From contig JAGBNF010000020.1 in assembly GCA_017634555.1 (NCBI GenBank), forward strand, positions 1 to 64,000: a DNA stretch of 64,000 nucleotides. The letters are read 5' to 3'. Origin of the DNA: Eubacterium sp. GTDB lineage: Bacteria > Bacillota > Clostridia > Lachnospirales > Lachnospiraceae. Shown in pieces: positions 61,472-64,000 of the stretch (positions are counted from its first letter, which is position 1; each line of letters starts with the position of its first letter). Position numbers and translations under genes: made by a program. The notes beneath the pieces are model-generated. The model was given only the letters and a program-made list of their open reading frames with translations, did not search any database and was not told the DNA's origin.

Positions 61472-62392
61472 CTAGATATACTTCCTCCTGGATTCACACA
61501 GCTCCGTTATGAACTGCTGATCAAGCTTAGTAAGCTTATAGCCATCCTTGTAGATCAGGACGTCCTTGTAAATCTTCTTGTTATCCGCACATTTCCTGAG
61601 GACAAGATTGTAACGTTCAAGCAGCTTCTTCGGTGCCGGTGAAACCCACATAAAGGTTTCAGGATTCATGGACAGAAGATCGAACTGACTTGCTCTCTCG
61701 AAGATAAAAATTCTTCGGTCGATGTTATCAGGAAGCTCCTCCTTCACAACCTTCGAAAGCGGCATCGACGGAACGTATGGATCCGCATGAGCGATCTCAA
61801 TATAATCCGTCAGATCCTCGAATGTAATCTCCTCTTTCTTTGCAAGTGGATTCTCAGCACTCATGATGAGTGAATAAGTAAACTCCGTGACCAGCTCATA
61901 CTGGAAGCCCTTCTCCTCAAGCATGGTTTTGAAGTATTTATCATAATTCTCAGCATAACGGATAATACCCAGCTTATAATCATGATTCAGCATGTTGTGG
62001 ATCGTACGCTGAGAATTGGTCTCCTTATAGAAGACTTCAGTAGGCTCCTTTGTGAGTGACTTTGAGAACTCAGCAAATGCCTCAGATATATAACAAGCAC
62101 GCGGTACAGATATGGAAAACTTCTGCTTCGGAGTTGCGGCAGACTTATAGAACTTCTCGAGATCATCAATCTGATTCAGAATCCCCTTCGCGAAGTTAAT
62201 GAACTCATCCCCCTCCGGTGTCAGCTTCATACCGTTCTGGGTACGTTCAAAAATCGTAATTCCGAGATCACTTTCCAGCTCCTTTATGGAACGGCTGATA
62301 TTCGGTGCCGCGATCATAAGTGACTCCGAAGCCTTATTCAGCGAGCCGGCCTTCGCAACCTCCAGCGCATGCTTCATATGTAGTAAATTCAT
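61472..62392 (-). CDS. LysR-family transcriptional regulator
   Basis: This 306-residue protein has an N-terminal winged helix (MNLLHMKHALEVAKAGSLNKASESLMIAAPNISRSIKELESDLGITIFERT) and a C-terminal substrate-binding domain that differs from the average (IIRYAENYDKYFKTMLEEKG). The ATG has GAGGTG 7 bases upstream. It lies 116 bp after the alanine dehydrogenase gene in the same direction, with a hairpin between. A role in controlling ald or a nearby gene is a guess. Confidence 0.9.
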   Translation of the reverse strand: MNLLHMKHALEVAKAGSLNKASESLMIAAPNISRSIKELESDLGITIFERTQNGMKLTPEGDEFINFAKGILNQIDDLEKFYKSAATPKQKFSISVPRACYISEAFAEFSKSLTKEPTEVFYKETNSQRTIHNMLNHDYKLGIIRYAENYDKYFKTMLEEKGFQYELVTEFTYSLIMSAENPLAKKEEITFEDLTDYIEIAHADPYVPSMPLSKVVKEELPDNIDRRIFIFERASQFDLLSMNPETFMWVSPAPKKLLERYNLVLRKCADNKKIYKDVLIYKDGYKLTKLDQQFITELCESRRKYI

Positions 62393-62416
62393 ACGATTTC
62401 ACCTCACTAACGGTGC

Positions 62417-62440
62417 CAGCCACCGGTCTCCCGGTGGCTG
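62417..62440. terminator. Hairpin between ald and lysR
   Basis: CAGCCACCGG and CCGGTGGCTG pair perfectly around TCTC. It has no T run on the minus strand, so termination may be partial. The hairpin and the bases next to it are repeated at 63871-63895. Confidence 0.55.
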
Positions 62441-62508
62441 ATCAATCTCATCCATTATGTTTCACAATCTACAAATACCGGTACCAAGTACCACCATTCA
62501 GTATAACT

Positions 62509-63612
62509 TTAGATCATATCCCCAAGTGATGTATATTCATATCCATGAGCTTCAGCTACATTCTTGTTTGTAAGCTTACCCAGGTAACAGTTTACACCTG
62601 TGCTGATTGCTCTATTCTCACATGCCTTCTCAAGTCCCTGATTAGCGATCATGAGACCGTACTTAAGTGTTGCATTTGTAAGTGCGATAGTACTTGTTCT
62701 CGGAACTGCACCCGGCATGTTACCTACGCAGTAATGAACTACGCCATCAACTATATAAACAGGATCATCATGAGTAGTAACACGGCTGCTCTCTCCGCAT
62801 CCGCCCTGATCGATAGCTACATCTACAAATACAGCACCGTCCTTCATTTCAGGCAGATACTTCTTCTTGAAAAGCTTCGGAGTTGAAGCACCCGGAATAA
62901 GAACCGATCCGATAACCAGGTCTGCATCCTTAAGTACTCTCTCGATATTACTGTCTGTAGAAACGAGTGTCTGGATATGTGCACCAAACATGTTATCAAG
63001 CTCTTCAAGTCTCTTCAGATTAACATCAAGTATAGTAACGTTAGCACCCATACCTACAGCGATCTTGCAGGCATTCATACCAACAGTACCGCCACCGAGA
63101 ATAACAACATTTGCCTTCGGAGTTCCCGGAACACCGGCAAGAAGAATACCCTCACCGCCGAACTTCTTCTCGAGATACTTAGCGCCTTCCTGAATAGAGA
63201 GACGACCTGCGATCTGAGACATCGGTGCAAGACACGGAAGTCCGTTATCTTCGATAGTCTCATAAGCTACTGCCTTTACCTTTCCTGCAAGGAGAGCATC
63301 TGTCTGCTCCTTATCAGCAGCAAGATGAAGATATGTATAAAGAATAAGACCTTCACGGAAGAATTTATACTCGCTCTCCAGAGGCTCCTTAACCTTGATC
63401 ATCATATCAACAAGGCTCCAAACCTCTGCCGCATTATCGATAATGCTTGCGCCCGCATCAACATACTCATTATCCGTAAAGCCCGAACCGATTCCGGCTC
63501 CTCTTTCCATATAGACATGATGTCCTGCAGCCACATAAGTCTTAACATTATCCGGTGTAAGTCCTACACGGAATTCGTTATTCTTAATCTCCTTAACGCA
63601 ACCAATTTTCAT
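62509..63612 (-). CDS. ald: Alanine dehydrogenase
   Basis: This 367-residue enzyme has the expected N-terminus MKIGCVKEIKNNEFRVGLTP, the catalytic region MIKVKEPLESEYKFFREGLILYTYLHLA (Lys near 74, His near 96), the NAD motif VVILGGGTVGMNACKIAVGMGANVTILDVN, and the VHYCVGNMPGAVPRTST segment. It interconverts alanine and pyruvate plus ammonia with NAD(H), linking nitrogen to fermentation. AAGGAG lies 9 bases before the ATG. Length is normal. Confidence 0.96.
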   Translation of the reverse strand: MKIGCVKEIKNNEFRVGLTPDNVKTYVAAGHHVYMERGAGIGSGFTDNEYVDAGASIIDNAAEVWSLVDMMIKVKEPLESEYKFFREGLILYTYLHLAADKEQTDALLAGKVKAVAYETIEDNGLPCLAPMSQIAGRLSIQEGAKYLEKKFGGEGILLAGVPGTPKANVVILGGGTVGMNACKIAVGMGANVTILDVNLKRLEELDNMFGAHIQTLVSTDSNIERVLKDADLVIGSVLIPGASTPKLFKKKYLPEMKDGAVFVDVAIDQGGCGESSRVTTHDDPVYIVDGVVHYCVGNMPGAVPRTSTIALTNATLKYGLMIANQGLEKACENRAISTGVNCYLGKLTNKNVAEAHGYEYTSLGDMI

Positions 63613-63648
63613 TTTACCCTTCTCCTTTATATTAATAAGATAACGTAT

Positions 63649-63677
63649 ATTCTACTAGATTGGGGCTTATGGCACAA
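63649..63677 (-). promoter_or_regulatory. Promoter of ald
   Basis: On the minus strand TTGTGC (63672-63677) and TAGAAT (63649-63654) are 17 bp apart, about 37 bp before the start codon. Confidence 0.5.
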
Positions 63678-63733
63678 GGAAAGATTAATAATTTAATGTA
63701 TTCTCAATATCTGTTATGTTACTAGATATATTA

Positions 63734-63841
63734 TCAGTTTTTTCTCAACCCTTTACATCACATCCTGTGCCTTGTCACGAAAAAGCTGATAAATTTCAGT
63801 TTTTTCTCAATTTTTTCATGATCAATTTCAGTTTTTTCTCT
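63734..63841. repeat. Three copies of a TTTTTTCTC word upstream of ald
   Basis: ATCAGTTTTTTCTCAA (near 63734), TTTCAGTTTTTTCTCAA (near 63796) and TTTCAGTTTTTTCTCTA (near 63826) form irregularly spaced direct repeats upstream of the ald promoter. The rest of the 63613-63860 gap shows nothing else. Confidence 0.6.
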
Positions 63842-63863
63842 ATCTATCATAATTCCCTCAATT

Positions 63864-63895
63864 TAAAAATCAGCCGCTGGTCTTCCCGGCGGCTG
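63864..63895 (-). terminator. Intrinsic terminator of the epimerase gene
   Basis: On the minus strand CAGCCGCCGGG and CCAGCGGCTG pair (one mismatch) around a short loop and run into ATTTTT. It starts 7 bp after the stop of the partial gene. Confidence 0.8.
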
Positions 63896-63902
63896 ATAAA
63901 TC

Positions 63903-64000
63903 TCATTTATTATACTCCGCATACCACTCTGCGAATTTTCTTAGTCCTTCTCTGATTCCAATCTTAGGAGTAAAACCGTAGTCTCTCTCCAATGCATCTG
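63903..64000 (-). CDS. NAD-dependent sugar epimerase, C-terminal end only (window edge)
   Basis: The last 32 codons before a TGA stop read DALERDYGFTPKIGIREG and continue to LRKFAEWYAEYNK. This is the usual C-terminus of UDP-glucuronate 4-epimerase (CapI/WbpP-like) and related SDR-type sugar epimerases. It would supply a sugar nucleotide for envelope polymers. The rest of the gene is outside the window, so the substrate is not certain. Confidence 0.75.
   Translation of the reverse strand, partial: DALERDYGFTPKIGIREGLRKFAEWYAEYNK

Overview
The window looks like chromosomal DNA of an anaerobic, fermentative Gram-positive bacterium, most likely a Lachnospiraceae member of the Butyrivibrio/Pseudobutyrivibrio/Roseburia type. 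This rests on protein content: a bifunctional AdhE with Rex, two [FeFe] hydrogenases, AGGAGG-type ribosome binding sites on nearly every gene, BspA-like surface proteins with aromatic C-terminal repeats, sortase and LytR-CpsA-Psr proteins, and a CIRCE operator. Genus and species are inference. No rRNA, tRNA, CRISPR array or prophage was seen. Almost all genes are on the minus strand; only the HD-GYP gene and a REP-type transposase are on the plus strand.

Layout: 1-6035 is a tandem array of four secreted surface proteins (the first cut by the window edge) plus a zinc-ribbon membrane protein; a fifth paralogue is at 45.7-47.8 kb. 6.1-6.8 kb is an SDR dehydrogenase, followed by 0.8 kb of repeat-rich intergenic DNA. 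7.6-13.6 kb holds a polar amino acid ABC importer whose binding protein is separated from its permease and ATPase by an ECF transporter with its own TetR regulator. 13.7-18.6 kb holds a TraX-like protein, an LCP ligase and a PcrA helicase. 18.7-25.9 kb is the F-type ATP synthase operon, headed by a rhomboid protease. It has no free delta gene: a delta-like C-terminal domain is fused to the N-terminus of alpha, and subunit c carries a signal-peptide-like extension. 26-28.3 kb is lon under a CIRCE operator, diverging from an HD-GYP protein.

30-45.6 kb contains map, lipoproteins, an orphan thiG, and a run of genes combining a sortase and its likely substrate with a PHP phosphatase, chain-length protein and BY-kinase of capsule type. 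It continues with a SpoU methyltransferase, a GH114-like lipoprotein, a polytopic membrane protein and a peptidase-like hydrolase. 48-50.4 kb is an MFS exporter overlapping an XRE/TPR regulator. 50.5-51.5 kb is a RAYT transposase between REP-like ends. 51.5-60.9 kb is a redox block: group-B-like hydrogenase, SpoIIE-type phosphatase, PAS-linked sensory hydrogenase, two thioredoxin-like ferredoxins, an APH-family kinase, adhE and rex. 61.4-64 kb has a LysR regulator, alanine dehydrogenase and the end of a sugar epimerase gene.

The least explained signals are non-coding. An element made of exactly four ~74-75 bp units occurs at three intergenic sites (7.07, 44.1 and 61.07 kb), and its arms seem to covary. 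Short tandem repeats also repeatedly span stop codons or gene ends, and there is a 50-bp perfect palindrome at 61.35 kb. On the protein side, the delta-alpha fusion and the secreted form of subunit c are the best candidates for new biology.
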